Origin: Spirochaeta sp.
GTDB taxonomy: Bacteria > Spirochaetota > Spirochaetia > Spirochaetales_E > Spirochaetaceae_B
Direction: 5' to 3'
DNA: 8,626 bases
Assembly (NCBI GenBank): GCA_030590585.1
Contig: JAUUYD010000075.1
Coordinates: forward strand, 1-8,626
Under the pieces are notes generated by a model. That model was not told the origin of the DNA. It was given only the letters and a program-made list of their open reading frames with translations, and ran no database searches. A program made the position numbers and the translations under genes. Shown piece after piece: positions 8,097 through 8,626 of this stretch. Each line of letters starts with the position of its first letter. The stretch's first letter is position 1.

Positions 8097-8626
8097 ACAA
8101 TAATCAAAAAGTTTTTCGGATTAAAAAAACAACAAAATGACATCGATCCAATTGAATCGGAAGATCTTGAAGGCCTTGATGCCGACGGACGGGGAATGGT
8201 TCGGGGCATCGTCGAGTTATCGGAAACTTCAGTTAAGGAAGTAATGATTCCCCGTATTGATACTGTTTTTATTGCCGAAGATGCCGAGACTCAGGAATCA
8301 ATATCCAAATTGATGGATTCAGGTCATTCGAGATTTCCTGTTTATCGGGAAACAATTGATAATGTCATTGGTATTCTGTACGTCAAAGATCTTCTGGGAT
8401 TTTTAATCAAGAGTGAAAAGATTTCTGTTCCGGAAGTTCTTCGCCCGGCTTATTTTGTTCCGGAAAGCATGAAACTTGATTCTCTACTGAAGGAAATGAA
8501 GCAGCGCCGTGTTCATATCGCCATTGCGGTTGATGAATACGGGGGCGTTTCAGGTATTCTCACCATGGAAGATATACTTGAGGAAATAGTCGGAGACATT
8601 CAGGATGAATTCGATAATGAAGGAGA
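8094..8626 (+). CDS. corC: CorC/TlyC-type CBS-domain protein (3' end outside window)
   Basis: This is the start of a protein of the HlyC/CorC family (E. coli YbeX/CorC, Brachyspira and Treponema TlyC). 177 codons are visible without a stop. The start is ATG 8094, sharing one base with the ybeY stop (TGATG); an in-frame GTG directly before it is an alternative. The protein begins with a basic stretch (MTIIKKFFGLKKQQ), then an acidic linker, then a CBS pair: first repeat about residues 47-105 (EVMIPRIDT to YVKDLLG), second about 112-168 (with VDEYGGVSGILTMEDILEEI). No DUF21 membrane domain lies in front, so it is the short soluble form. The CorC_HlyC C-terminal domain should follow outside the window. 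Family members have been tied to magnesium/cobalt handling and to ribosome function; the 'hemolysin' label for TlyC is historical and nothing here looks like a secreted toxin. Confidence 0.94.
   Translation, partial: MTIIKKFFGLKKQQNDIDPIESEDLEGLDADGRGMVRGIVELSETSVKEVMIPRIDTVFIAEDAETQESISKLMDSGHSRFPVYRETIDNVIGILYVKDLLGFLIKSEKISVPEVLRPAYFVPESMKLDSLLKEMKQRRVHIAIAVDEYGGVSGILTMEDILEEIVGDIQDEFDNEG

Noticed and set aside
8094..8626. Reading the CBS protein as a secreted hemolysin (TlyC label)
   Set aside because: There is no signal peptide or membrane segment in the visible part, and the CBS pair fits a cytoplasmic CorC-type protein.

Overview
The window looks like part of a spirochaete chromosome, probably a free-living or Treponema-related Spirochaetales/Spirochaetia member. 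The evidence is the pairing of uvrA with an unusually large LptD-type outer-membrane protein, the co-occurrence of a PgpH-type 7TM-HD protein with a TlyC/CorC protein, and protein sequences resembling spirochaete versions as I remember them. I could not search a database, so the taxon is inferred. Base composition looks moderate and even, and I see no sign of recent transfer, mobile DNA, CRISPR or RNA genes.

All genes lie on the + strand and are packed almost end to end. Bases 1-1158 hold the 3' part of uvrA: the tail of the first ATPase domain and the whole second one. A GTG start overlapping the uvrA stop opens a 1099-codon lptD-like gene (1155-4454). After a 33-base gap comes phoH (4488-5450). 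The 7TM-HD phosphodiesterase gene (5428-7626) overlaps phoH by 23 bases. Three bases later comes ybeY (7630-8094), and a TGATG overlap leads into a corC/tlyC-type CBS gene that runs off the window (8094-8626).

There are two functional blocks. One is DNA repair plus outer-membrane biogenesis (uvrA-lptD). The other is an RNA-processing and signalling cluster (phoH-pgpH-ybeY-corC). The second block combines the Gram-negative ybeZ-ybeY-ybeX order with the Firmicute phoH-pgpH-ybeY order. No terminator hairpin or convincing promoter is visible between the genes, so one long transcript is possible.

I do not see a clearly new biological system. The points most worth a second look are in LptD: a short SAP/HeH-like helical module just after the signal peptide, only one cysteine in 1099 residues, and an acidic proline-ended insert within the predicted barrel.
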